Of a stretch of DNA of 34,528 bases, positions 25,515-32,491 are shown in pieces. Under the pieces are notes generated by a model. It was given only the letters and a program-made list of their open reading frames with translations. It was not told the DNA's origin and did not search any database. The stretch comes from VRUE01 sp035698885 (GTDB lineage Bacteria > Actinomycetota > Thermoleophilia > Solirubrobacterales > 70-9). The translations under genes were made by a program, and so were the position numbers. The stretch's first letter is position 1. Each line of letters starts with the position of its first letter. The stretch spans positions 1 to 34,528 of the forward strand of contig DASSBJ010000039.1 of the NCBI GenBank assembly GCA_035698885.1, given 5' to 3'.

Positions 25515-26233
25515 TCAGGCGCATCGCAAGAGAGATTCGCGCCGACGTGGCAGCCGCGCGCGATCGCGACCCGGCGGCGCAGGGGGTCTCCTCGTTCGAG
25601 ATCCTCACCGGCTGGGCGGGCGTGCAGGCGTTGCTGGCCCACCGCGTCGCCCACGCCCTGCGCGAGGCCGGGGTGCCGCTGGCGCCGCGGGCGATCGCCT
25701 ACCTGAGCCGCGCCATAACGGGGGTCGAGATCCATCCGGCGGCGAAGATCGGGCCGGAGTTCTTCATCGACCACGGATCGGGCGTGGTGATCGGCGAGAC
25801 GGCGGAGATCGGCCGGCGGGTGACCCTGTACCAGGGGGTGACGCTTGGCGGCACCGGCTTCCAGCCCGGCAAGCGGCACCCGACCCTGGGCGACAACGTC
25901 ACCGTCGGCTCCGGCGCCAAGCTGCTCGGCCCGATCGCCGTCGCCGACGGCGCCAAGATCGGCGCCAACACGGTCGTCGTCGAGGACGTGCCGCCCTGCG
26001 CGACCGTGGTCGGCAACCCCGGCCATCCGGTCAGGGTCGAAGGCAGGCGCCCCGAGGGGCCCGACGCCGACTGGATCCACCTGCCGGACCCGATCGCCGA
26101 CGCGATCAAGACGCTCGCCGAGCGGATCGCGCGGCTGGAGGAGCGCCTGGCCGAGCTCGACGGCGGCGAGGCTCCGGACGGCAACGGCGAGCAGCTGCGC
26201 CCGCGCACCGGCCGCTCCTCGGCGGGCGGCTGA
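25511..26233 (+). CDS. cysE: Serine O-acetyltransferase
   Basis: CysE/EpsC makes O-acetylserine for CysK. The left-handed beta-helix acyltransferase fold is visible as hexapeptide repeats from about residue 72. Active-site elements are ITGVEIHPAAKIG (His75), the IDHGSGVVIGETAEIG block with His88, and the TLGGTG turn. Unlike many short EpsC proteins it has a ~65-residue C-terminal extension with a predicted short coiled coil (about 200–222) and a polar, Gly-rich end. That extension replaces the usual place of the CysK-binding Ile tail, so a classical CysE–CysK complex through a terminal isoleucine is unlikely. The GTG start overlaps the cysK stop. Confidence 0.94.
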   Translation: MIRRIAREIRADVAAARDRDPAAQGVSSFEILTGWAGVQALLAHRVAHALREAGVPLAPRAIAYLSRAITGVEIHPAAKIGPEFFIDHGSGVVIGETAEIGRRVTLYQGVTLGGTGFQPGKRHPTLGDNVTVGSGAKLLGPIAVADGAKIGANTVVVEDVPPCATVVGNPGHPVRVEGRRPEGPDADWIHLPDPIADAIKTLAERIARLEERLAELDGGEAPDGNGEQLRPRTGRSSAGG

Positions 26234-26251
26234 GGCGGCCGCGCCCGTCTC

Positions 26252-26257
26252 TATTCT
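26252..26257 (+). promoter_or_regulatory. Possible -10 box (TATTCT) of the helicase gene
   Basis: In the 32-base gap after cysE, TATTCT ends eight bases before the ATG at 26266. The GGAGG between them is only two bases from the ATG, too close for a normal ribosome binding site, which fits a leaderless or near-leaderless start better. Confidence 0.35.
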
Positions 26258-26265
26258 CGGAGGCG

Positions 26266-28503
26266 ATGCTGCAGACCGAGCCCGAGAGCGCCGCGACCGG
26301 CTCCGGCGCGCCGACCGAACCGGGCGCCGACCGCGCCGAGCGCCTGCTCGCGGGGCTCAACGACCCGCAGCGCGCGGCCGTGCGCCACGGCGAGGGGCCG
26401 CTGCTCGTGCTCGCCGGCGCCGGCTCGGGCAAGACCCGTGTGCTCACCCACCGGATCGCCTACCTGCTGGCCACCGGGCAGGCGCGGCCGGGGGAGATCC
26501 TCGCGATCACCTTCACCAACAAGGCGGCGAACGAGATGCGCGAGCGGGTCGAGTCGCTGGTCGGACGGTCGGCGCGGGCGATGTGGGTGACGACCTTCCA
26601 CTCGGCCTGCGCGCGGATGCTGCGCGCCGACGCCGAGCGGCTCGGCTACTCGCGCGGCTTCACGATCTACGACGAGTCGGACTCGCTGCGGATGCTCAAA
26701 CGCTGCATGGAGGAGCTGCACGTCGACCCCAAGCGCTATCCGCCGCGGGCGATCCGGGCGCAGATCTCCGGCGCGAAGAACCAGCTGGTCGACGCCGACG
26801 CCTACTCGCAGGCGGCCGGCGGCGTCTTCGAGGAAACGGCGGCGGGTGTCTTCCACGTCTACGAGAAGCGCATGCTCGAGGCCAACGCGATGGACTTCGA
26901 CGACCTGCTGGTGCGCACGGTCAACGGCCTGGAGCTGTTCGAGGAGGCGCGCGAGCGCTGGCGCCGCACCTTTCGCCACGTGCTCGTCGACGAGTACCAG
27001 GACACCAACCACGCCCAGTACCGGCTGCTGCAGCTGCTCACCTCCGAGCACGGCAACCTGATGGTCGTCGGCGACGAGGACCAGTCGATCTACGGCTTCC
27101 GCCACGCCGACATCCGCAACATCCTCGATTTCGAGCGCGACTTCCCGGAAGCCGAGGTGGTCAAGCTCGAGCAGAACTACCGCTCGACGCAGACGATCCT
27201 CTCGGCGGCCAACGCCGTGGTGGAGAACAATCGCGAGCGGCGGTCGAAGCGGCTCTGGACGGAGCTGGCCGGTGGGGAGCCGCTGCAGCTGCGCGAGCTC
27301 TCCGACGAGCACGAGGAGGCGCGCTGGGTGGCGGGAGAGATCGAGCGCCTCGGCGAGGACGAGGGTTTGAAGCGCGAGGACGTCGCGGTCTTCTACCGGA
27401 CCAACGCGATGAGCCGGGTGCTCGAGGACACGCTGGTCCGCTTCGAGCTTCCCTACCAGGTGATCGGCGGCACCAAGTTCTACGAGCGGGCCGAGATCAA
27501 GGACGCGATCGCCTACCTCAGCCTGCTCGCCAATCCGGCCGATCAGGTCTCCTTCGCGCGGATCGTCAACTCGCCGCGCCGCGGGATCGGCGACACCAGC
27601 CAGGGCCGGCTCGCCGCGCACGCGAACACCACGGGGCTGCCGATCTGGGAGATCGCCGCAAGGGCGGAGGAGGTCCCGGGCCTCGGCGCGGCCGCGATCA
27701 AGGCGGTCGACCGCTTCTACGAGACGATGGACGGCCTCAAGGCCCGGGCCGAGGAGGCGCCGGTGGCCGAGCTGCTGGAGGCGCTGCTGCGCGAGACCGG
27801 CTACCTCGAAGCGCTTGCCGCCGAGCGCACGGTCGAGGCCGAGGGGAGGGCCGAGAACCTCGAGGAGCTGATCGGCGTCGCCCGCGAGTTCGACGCCAAC
27901 CACGAGCTCGAGGGCGAGGGCGACGTGGCGCCGCTGCAGGAGTTCCTGCAGCAGATCTCCCTCTACACCGCGCAGGACGATCTGCGCGACGACTCGGCGA
28001 TCACGCTGATGACCCTGCACAATGCGAAGGGCCTCGAGTACGAGACCGTCTTCATCGTCGGCTGCGAGGACGGCGCCTTCCCCCACATGAAAGCGCTCGA
28101 AGAGGGAAGCGAGGAGGAGGAGCGGCGGCTCTGCTACGTCGGCATCACCCGCGCCCGGCGCCGCCTCTACATGACCTGGACCCGCGAGCGGCGGCTGTTC
28201 GGGCGTGCCGAGCACAACCTGCCGTCGCGCTTCGTCGACGAGCTGCCCGAGGAGCTGGTCGAGCGCGGCTCCAGCGCCGTCGGCGCCGCGGGCTCGTGGG
28301 GGAGCGCGGCGGCCTCCGCCGCGGCGCCGGTCGAGCCCGGCGCGGCGCTCGAGCTGCAGACCGGCGACGACGTCGCCCACGCCAGCTTCGGCGACGGGGT
28401 GGTGACCGCGGTCGAGCCGGGCGGGGTGGTCGTCGTGCGCTTCTCCAGCGACGGCTCGGAGCGCAAGCTGATGGCCGACTACGCCCCGATCCGCAGGCGG
28501 TAG
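26266..28503 (+). CDS. pcrA: UvrD/PcrA-type ATP-dependent DNA helicase
   Basis: A superfamily 1A 3'-to-5' helicase for repair and replication-fork maintenance. After a ~25-residue variable N-terminus come the Q motif LNDPQRAAV (31–39), Walker A AGAGSGKT (50–57), FTNKAANEMRERV, the DEYQDTN Walker B, GDEDQSIYGFRHAD, the QNYRSTQ motif and motif VI (YVGITRARRRLYMTW). The C-terminus has the Tudor-like module HASFGDGVVTAVEPGGVVVVRF typical of PcrA and UvrD1. Length is 745 residues. The ATG at 26266 is chosen because the upstream frame crosses cysE. It is followed two bases later by folD. Confidence 0.95.
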   Translation: MLQTEPESAATGSGAPTEPGADRAERLLAGLNDPQRAAVRHGEGPLLVLAGAGSGKTRVLTHRIAYLLATGQARPGEILAITFTNKAANEMRERVESLVGRSARAMWVTTFHSACARMLRADAERLGYSRGFTIYDESDSLRMLKRCMEELHVDPKRYPPRAIRAQISGAKNQLVDADAYSQAAGGVFEETAAGVFHVYEKRMLEANAMDFDDLLVRTVNGLELFEEARERWRRTFRHVLVDEYQDTNHAQYRLLQLLTSEHGNLMVVGDEDQSIYGFRHADIRNILDFERDFPEAEVVKLEQNYRSTQTILSAANAVVENNRERRSKRLWTELAGGEPLQLRELSDEHEEARWVAGEIERLGEDEGLKREDVAVFYRTNAMSRVLEDTLVRFELPYQVIGGTKFYERAEIKDAIAYLSLLANPADQVSFARIVNSPRRGIGDTSQGRLAAHANTTGLPIWEIAARAEEVPGLGAAAIKAVDRFYETMDGLKARAEEAPVAELLEALLRETGYLEALAAERTVEAEGRAENLEELIGVAREFDANHELEGEGDVAPLQEFLQQISLYTAQDDLRDDSAITLMTLHNAKGLEYETVFIVGCEDGAFPHMKALEEGSEEEERRLCYVGITRARRRLYMTWTRERRLFGRAEHNLPSRFVDELPEELVERGSSAVGAAGSWGSAAASAAAPVEPGAALELQTGDDVAHASFGDGVVTAVEPGGVVVVRFSSDGSERKLMADYAPIRRR

Positions 28504-28505
28504 CC

Positions 28506-29345
28506 GTGGCGGCCCGGGTCATCGACGGCAAGGCGGTCGCCGCACGGGTGCGCGAGCGCGTCCGCTCCGAGGTCGCCGAGCTGGCGACCCCGCCCGGGCT
28601 GGCGACGATCCTCGTCGGCGACGACCCGGCGTCGGCCGTCTACGTGCGGATGAAGCGCGAGGACTCGGCCGAGGTGGGGATCGAGTCCTTCCACCACGAG
28701 CCCGGCGGCGACGTCTCCCAGGAGGACCTGGCGGGCTTGATCGCCGCGCTCAACGCCGACGCTCGCGTTCACGGCATCCTCCTGCAGCTGCCGCTGCCCG
28801 ACCACCTCGACCAGGACCCGCTGATCGCGGCGATCGACCCGGCCAAGGACGTCGACGGGCTGACCCCGCTCAGCGCCGGGCTGCTCGCCCAGGACAGGCC
28901 GGGCGCGTTCGCGCCCTGCACGCCCTCGGGCGTGATGGAGCTGCTGCGCGAGGCCGACGTCGAGCTCGAAGGCGCCCGCGCCGTCGTGATCGGGCGCTCG
29001 ATCCTCGTCGGCAAGCCGCTGGCGGCGCTGCTGCTGGCCGCCGACGCGACGGTCACCCATTGCCACTCGCGCACCCGCGATCTCGGCGCCGTCTGCCGCG
29101 AGGCCGACGTGCTGATCGCCGCCGCCGGCCGGCCCGGCCTGGTGAGCGGCGAGATGGTGCGCGAGGGGGCGACGGTGATCGACGTCGGCACCAACAAGGT
29201 CGACGGCCGGCTGGTCGGCGACGTCGACTTCGACTCGGTCAGCGAGCGCGCCGGGGCGATCACGCCGGTGCCCGGCGGGGTCGGTCCGATGACGCGGGCG
29301 ATGCTGCTCGTCAACACGCTCGCCGCCGCCCGCGGGCGCGTGTAG
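28506..29345 (+). CDS. folD: Bifunctional methylenetetrahydrofolate dehydrogenase / cyclohydrolase FolD
   Basis: FolD interconverts 5,10-methylene- and 10-formyl-tetrahydrofolate with NADP. The catalytic pair Tyr46 and Lys50 in SAVYVRMK is present, followed by GILLQLPLPDHL, PAKDVDGLTP, the nucleotide-binding VVIGRSILVGKPLAALLL and the closing PVPGGVGPMTRAMLL. Length (279) is typical. The GTG at 28506 lies two bases after the helicase stop. The frame upstream runs through the helicase out of frame and is not used. Confidence 0.96.
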   Translation: MAARVIDGKAVAARVRERVRSEVAELATPPGLATILVGDDPASAVYVRMKREDSAEVGIESFHHEPGGDVSQEDLAGLIAALNADARVHGILLQLPLPDHLDQDPLIAAIDPAKDVDGLTPLSAGLLAQDRPGAFAPCTPSGVMELLREADVELEGARAVVIGRSILVGKPLAALLLAADATVTHCHSRTRDLGAVCREADVLIAAAGRPGLVSGEMVREGATVIDVGTNKVDGRLVGDVDFDSVSERAGAITPVPGGVGPMTRAMLLVNTLAAARGRV

Positions 29346-29348
29346 GGT
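29341..29348 (+). promoter_or_regulatory. Possible leaderless -10 box (TGTAGGGT) using the folD stop codon
   Basis: TGTAGGGT includes the folD TAG stop and ends seven bases before the GTG at 29356. If it is a -10 box, transcription starts at that codon, which argues that 29356 and not 29350 is the translation start of the next gene. Confidence 0.3.
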
Positions 29349-29349
29349 C

Positions 29350-29847
29350 GTGTCCGTGGGGGCGCACAAGCTGAGCATCGGCGAGCGGATCTCGGCCGCC
29401 TCGGCGGTCCTGCTCTTCGTCGCGATGTTCCTCGACTGGTTCGGCGCCGAGGTCTCCGGGGTGGCGGGCTTCTCCGGCAGCATCGAAGGCGGGGGCGGCG
29501 GCGCGAGCGCCTGGGACGCGCTCGACGCGATCCCGGCCTTCCTCATGCTGGCGATCGTGCTCGCGCTCGGCGTCGCCCTGGTCCGCCTCACCGACGCCGA
29601 CCTCGAGCTCTCGATCTCGCTCAACGCGTTCGTCGCCGCCGCGGGCGCGCTGGCCTTCCTGCTGATCCTCTACCGGATCGTCTTCCCGCCCGACTTCGGC
29701 ATCCCGGGCGTCGCGGCCGACACGACGCTGAAGCTCGGCGTCTTCCTCGGCCTGGTCGCCGCCGCCGGCATCGCCTACGGCGGCTGGAGCGCGATGCGCG
29801 AGGAAGGCCTGACGTTCGACGACCAGGCCGAGCGGCTATCGAAGTAA
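29350..29847 (+). CDS. Small four-helix membrane protein of unknown function
   Basis: I do not recognise this 165-residue protein. Four hydrophobic helices are visible at about 14–32, 60–79, 88–111 and 127–146. A Gly-rich loop with a run of glycines (SIEGGGGGAS) lies between the first two, and a short charged C-terminal tail follows the last. No catalytic motif or cysteine is present. Two GTG start codons are possible, at 29350 and 29356. The second matches a -10 box seven bases upstream. The last 12 bases overlap the 3' end of the convergent GMC oxidoreductase gene. Confidence 0.75.
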   Translation: MSVGAHKLSIGERISAASAVLLFVAMFLDWFGAEVSGVAGFSGSIEGGGGGASAWDALDAIPAFLMLAIVLALGVALVRLTDADLELSISLNAFVAAAGALAFLLILYRIVFPPDFGIPGVAADTTLKLGVFLGLVAAAGIAYGGWSAMREEGLTFDDQAERLSK

Positions 29848-31638
29848 GCCGCCCGCCACCTGCTTGGCAAACGCAATGATCGTCATCATCGGGTTGACGC
29901 CGACCGAGGTGGGGAAGAGCGAGGCGTCGGCGACGTAGAGGCCCTCGACCCCGTTGACGGAGCCGTCGCTCGCGCAGACCCCCTCGCGCGGGTCGGCGGC
30001 GATCCGCGCCGTGCCCATCGGGTGGAAGGCCTCGAGCCGCAGCTCCGAGGGCCTGAACGTCGCCGCCTCGAACTCGGGCAGCTGGCCCGGTCGCAGGACC
30101 GGGACCCGGGCGATGTTCGGGTAGACCTCGACCGCGCCGGCGGCGAAGTGGACTTCCGCGGCGCGGGCGATGCCGAAGGCGAGGCGACGGGCGTCCTCGC
30201 TCGTCAGCGCGTAGCCGACGCGCGGCGAGCCGTCGCGGGCAAGCCGGATGCGGCCCGCCGACTCGTCGGAGAGGTGGACGCCGATCGAGCCGATCCGGTC
30301 GAAGCCGAGGATCGATTCCTGGTGCTCGCGACCCGAGCCGAGCAGCCAGGCGCCGCCGAAGGGCAGCGGCGTGAACGTCGCCTCGAGGAGTATGCGCTGC
30401 GACTCCCACTGGTCGACGTAGTAGCTCTGCATCACCCCCTCCCAGCCACGCACCTGCTCCTCATAGCGGGCGCCGATCCAGCAGGCGGGGTGGATGTGGA
30501 GGTTGCGGCCGACCTGCCCGCCGCCGAGCCCGGAACGCAGCAGAAGCTCCGGCGTGCCGAGGGCGCCGCCGGCGACGATCGTCGCCCGCCGGGCGCGAAC
30601 CGCGTAGCCGTCGCAGCGCACCCCCGCCGCCCGGCCGTTCTCGACCAGCAGGCGACGGACCTCGGCGCCGGTGCGCAGGCGGGCGCCGGCGGCGACGGCG
30701 CGCGGCAGGTAGCTCACGTGCATACCGCGCTTGGCGTCGATCCGGCAGCCGTACGGACAGGAGCTGCATTGCACGCAGCTGCCCGCGTTGCGCGAGATCG
30801 GCCCGCCGCTGGCGCCGAGCGCCGCCGCCCCCTCCATCGCCAGCTGGCCGTTGCGGCCCATCCGCTCCGGGTCGAGCGGCGTCACCCGCAGGAACTCCTC
30901 GGCCTCGGCGAAGTCGGGCCCCAGCCGCTCGGCCCACTCGACCCCGTAGCGCTCGCGCCAGTGGGCGAGGACGGGATCCGGGGCGCGGAAGCAGGTGCCT
31001 GAGTTGATCACGGTCGTGCCGCCCGCCGTGCGGGCGACCGGCACGGGGATCGGCGGCTTGCCCTCGGCGATCGTCAGTCCGCCGTCGCGGTACAGCGAGG
31101 CGACCGCCTGCAAGGGGTCAGCCGGGTAGCTGTCGCGGTCGAACGCCTCGCCGGCCTCGAGCACGATCACGTCGAGACCGGCCTCGGCGAGCGTCGCCGC
31201 CGCCACGGCGCCGCCGGCGCCCGAGCCGACGATGACCACGTCGCACTCCTCCTCGGGCCCGGAGGGCACGGTGTCTCCCAGCGTGCCCGCCGGCTCGGGC
31301 AGCGACCCGTCGGCGAGCCGGCAGCTCGTCTCCAGACCGAGCCGCCGCTCGACCCGCGGGTCGATCGCGTAGCCGAGCGTGGTGAAGGTCTTCGCCATCA
31401 GCAGCAGCTCGTGGTGCAGGCCGAAGCGCGAGCCCTCCATGCGACGCAGGAAGTCCTCGCGCGCCGCGAGGTCGAGCCGGCTGAAGCGCCAGGGGAAGGG
31501 CAGCCACTCGAAGGCCCGCAGGGCGAGCCTGACCCGCAGCAGCAGGCGCGGCGAGAGCGAGGTGAGGAACTCCGCGACCGGGCCGGAGACGTCGACCTCG
31601 CGCTCGGCCGCGGGCAGGCCGTGGTGGGCGGGCGCCAT
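29836..31638 (-). CDS. GMC-family FAD oxidoreductase
   Basis: A glucose-methanol-choline family flavoprotein (600 residues from the ATG) that should oxidise an alcohol or sterol-type substrate. A helical N-terminal domain of about 130 residues precedes the FAD-binding Rossmann motif VVIVGSGAGG (134–143), ending with Glu161. The family motif with His is in EAFHPMGTARI near residue 527, and the C-terminal FAD motif is GLYVADASLFPTSVGVNP. Within the substrate domain there is a Cys-x2-Cys-x2-Cys-x3-Cys cluster (288, 291, 294, 298), seen in a bacterial subgroup related to long-chain alcohol oxidases. The true start may be upstream: in-frame codons back to 31683 encode a plausible helix but contain only CTG or ATC as starts. 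The substrate is unknown. Confidence 0.88.
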   Translation of the reverse strand: MAPAHHGLPAAEREVDVSGPVAEFLTSLSPRLLLRVRLALRAFEWLPFPWRFSRLDLAAREDFLRRMEGSRFGLHHELLLMAKTFTTLGYAIDPRVERRLGLETSCRLADGSLPEPAGTLGDTVPSGPEEECDVVIVGSGAGGAVAAATLAEAGLDVIVLEAGEAFDRDSYPADPLQAVASLYRDGGLTIAEGKPPIPVPVARTAGGTTVINSGTCFRAPDPVLAHWRERYGVEWAERLGPDFAEAEEFLRVTPLDPERMGRNGQLAMEGAAALGASGGPISRNAGSCVQCSSCPYGCRIDAKRGMHVSYLPRAVAAGARLRTGAEVRRLLVENGRAAGVRCDGYAVRARRATIVAGGALGTPELLLRSGLGGGQVGRNLHIHPACWIGARYEEQVRGWEGVMQSYYVDQWESQRILLEATFTPLPFGGAWLLGSGREHQESILGFDRIGSIGVHLSDESAGRIRLARDGSPRVGYALTSEDARRLAFGIARAAEVHFAAGAVEVYPNIARVPVLRPGQLPEFEAATFRPSELRLEAFHPMGTARIAADPREGVCASDGSVNGVEGLYVADASLFPTSVGVNPMMTIIAFAKQVAGGLLR

Positions 31639-31698
31639 CGCGGCGCAGATCGCGCTCAGGGTGCGCTGCTCGGCGGTCGACAGCCCCGGCGGGCGCTG

Positions 31699-32142
31699 TC
31701 AGCCGGGCGTCGGTGGCCGCTCGACCCGGCCGGCGAGCGACCAGAGCCACAGCGCCAGCAGGGCGAGGAAGCCGTCGACGAGGAAGTTGAGCAGGTAGAC
31801 GAAGACCTGCCGGTCGACCACGAAGAAGGCGAGCGAGCCGAGCGAGGAGGCGGTCTTGCCGGCGGCGAGGACCAGCAGCAGCGGCCGGTAGCGGACGACG
31901 TCCGCCTGGGCGACGAGGCAGATGCCGGCGATCACGACCATGTAGGCGAAGCCGAGCGCCAGCCAGAGGTCCTCCTGCGTGTGCGGCGCCCGCGTGTCGT
32001 TGCCGAGCCATTCGCCGACGTCGGAGATGACGTCGAGGACGCCGCTGGGGACGGCGATGAAGAGGATGCCGACGACGGCGAAGCTGAGCGCGAGGGCGCG
32101 CAGGCTCAGGACGACCAGTGCCTCGGCTCGATCTCCCCGCAT
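31699..32142 (-). CDS. Small four-helix membrane protein, partner of the GMC gene
   Basis: Unrecognised protein of 147 residues with about four hydrophobic helices: a first near the N-terminus (ALALSFAVVGILFIAV), two in the middle and a last (FLVDGFLALLALWLW), with the DTRAPHTQEDLW loop between helices one and two. I choose the ATG at 32142; a GTG at 32154 would add four residues but overlaps the -10 box TATTGT. Its stop is followed in the same frame by the coding-like region leading into the GMC oxidoreductase, so the two are probably one transcription unit. A role as membrane anchor or electron-transfer partner is conceivable but unsupported. Confidence 0.75.
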   Translation of the reverse strand: MRGDRAEALVVLSLRALALSFAVVGILFIAVPSGVLDVISDVGEWLGNDTRAPHTQEDLWLALGFAYMVVIAGICLVAQADVVRYRPLLLVLAAGKTASSLGSLAFFVVDRQVFVYLLNFLVDGFLALLALWLWSLAGRVERPPTPG

Positions 32143-32152
32143 CGTGACGCGC

Positions 32153-32158
32153 ACAATA
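32153..32158 (-). promoter_or_regulatory. Likely -10 box (TATTGT) of the membrane protein–GMC operon
   Basis: On the - strand TATTGT ends ten bases before the ATG at 32142, giving a leader of about three to four bases. It is divergent from the gatC promoter, and the two share the 58-base intergenic region. Confidence 0.4.
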
Positions 32159-32163
32159 ACTGG

Positions 32164-32193
32164 CTGACTGGCCAGGAACCATCGCCCTACAAT
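32164..32193 (+). promoter_or_regulatory. gatCAB promoter (CTGACT-N18-TACAAT)
   Basis: This is the best promoter match in the window. TACAAT (32188–32193) differs from TATAAT by one base and ends seven bases before the gatC GTG. CTGACT (32164–32169, four of six bases of TTGACA) lies 18 bases upstream. The predicted start coincides with or is one base before the GTG, so the gatC mRNA would be leaderless. Confidence 0.6.
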
Positions 32194-32200
32194 CCCCGCC

Positions 32201-32491
32201 GTGATCGAGCGGGAGCAAGTGCTTCATGTCGCCAAGCTCGCTCGGCTGAGGTTGAGCGAGGCCGAGGTCGAGAAGATGGCCGGGGAGTTGTCGGGGATCT
32301 TGGAGCACGTCGATCGGATCGGGGAGCTGGAGTTGGACGACGTGCCGCCGACTTCGCACGTGGTCGAGCTGGAGAACGTGCTGCGGCCGGACGAGCCGCG
32401 GCCGAGCTGGCCTCGCGAGGACGTGCTCGGGCAGGCGCCGGATCCGGCCGACGGCGCGTTTCGGGTCCCGTCCCCGCAGGCCGAGGCGTGA
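32201..32491 (+). CDS. gatC: Asp/Glu-tRNA amidotransferase subunit C
   Basis: GatC is the small stabilising subunit of the GatCAB amidotransferase. The 96-residue product has the family signature: IEREQVLHVAKLARLRLSEAE at the N-terminus, the SGILEHVDRIGELE helix, a DDVPPTSHVVEL segment, and the LRPDEPRPSWPREDVL block. The GTG start lies seven bases after a strong TACAAT box with no Shine-Dalgarno site. Codons in the first half include several TTG leucines and other less GC-rich choices, unlike gatA. The stop shares a base with the gatA start (TGATG). Confidence 0.94.
   Translation: MIEREQVLHVAKLARLRLSEAEVEKMAGELSGILEHVDRIGELELDDVPPTSHVVELENVLRPDEPRPSWPREDVLGQAPDPADGAFRVPSPQAEA

Noticed and set aside
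26251..28380. Long - strand open frame opposite the helicase
   Set aside because: Shadow of a full UvrD/PcrA gene; no recognisable protein features.
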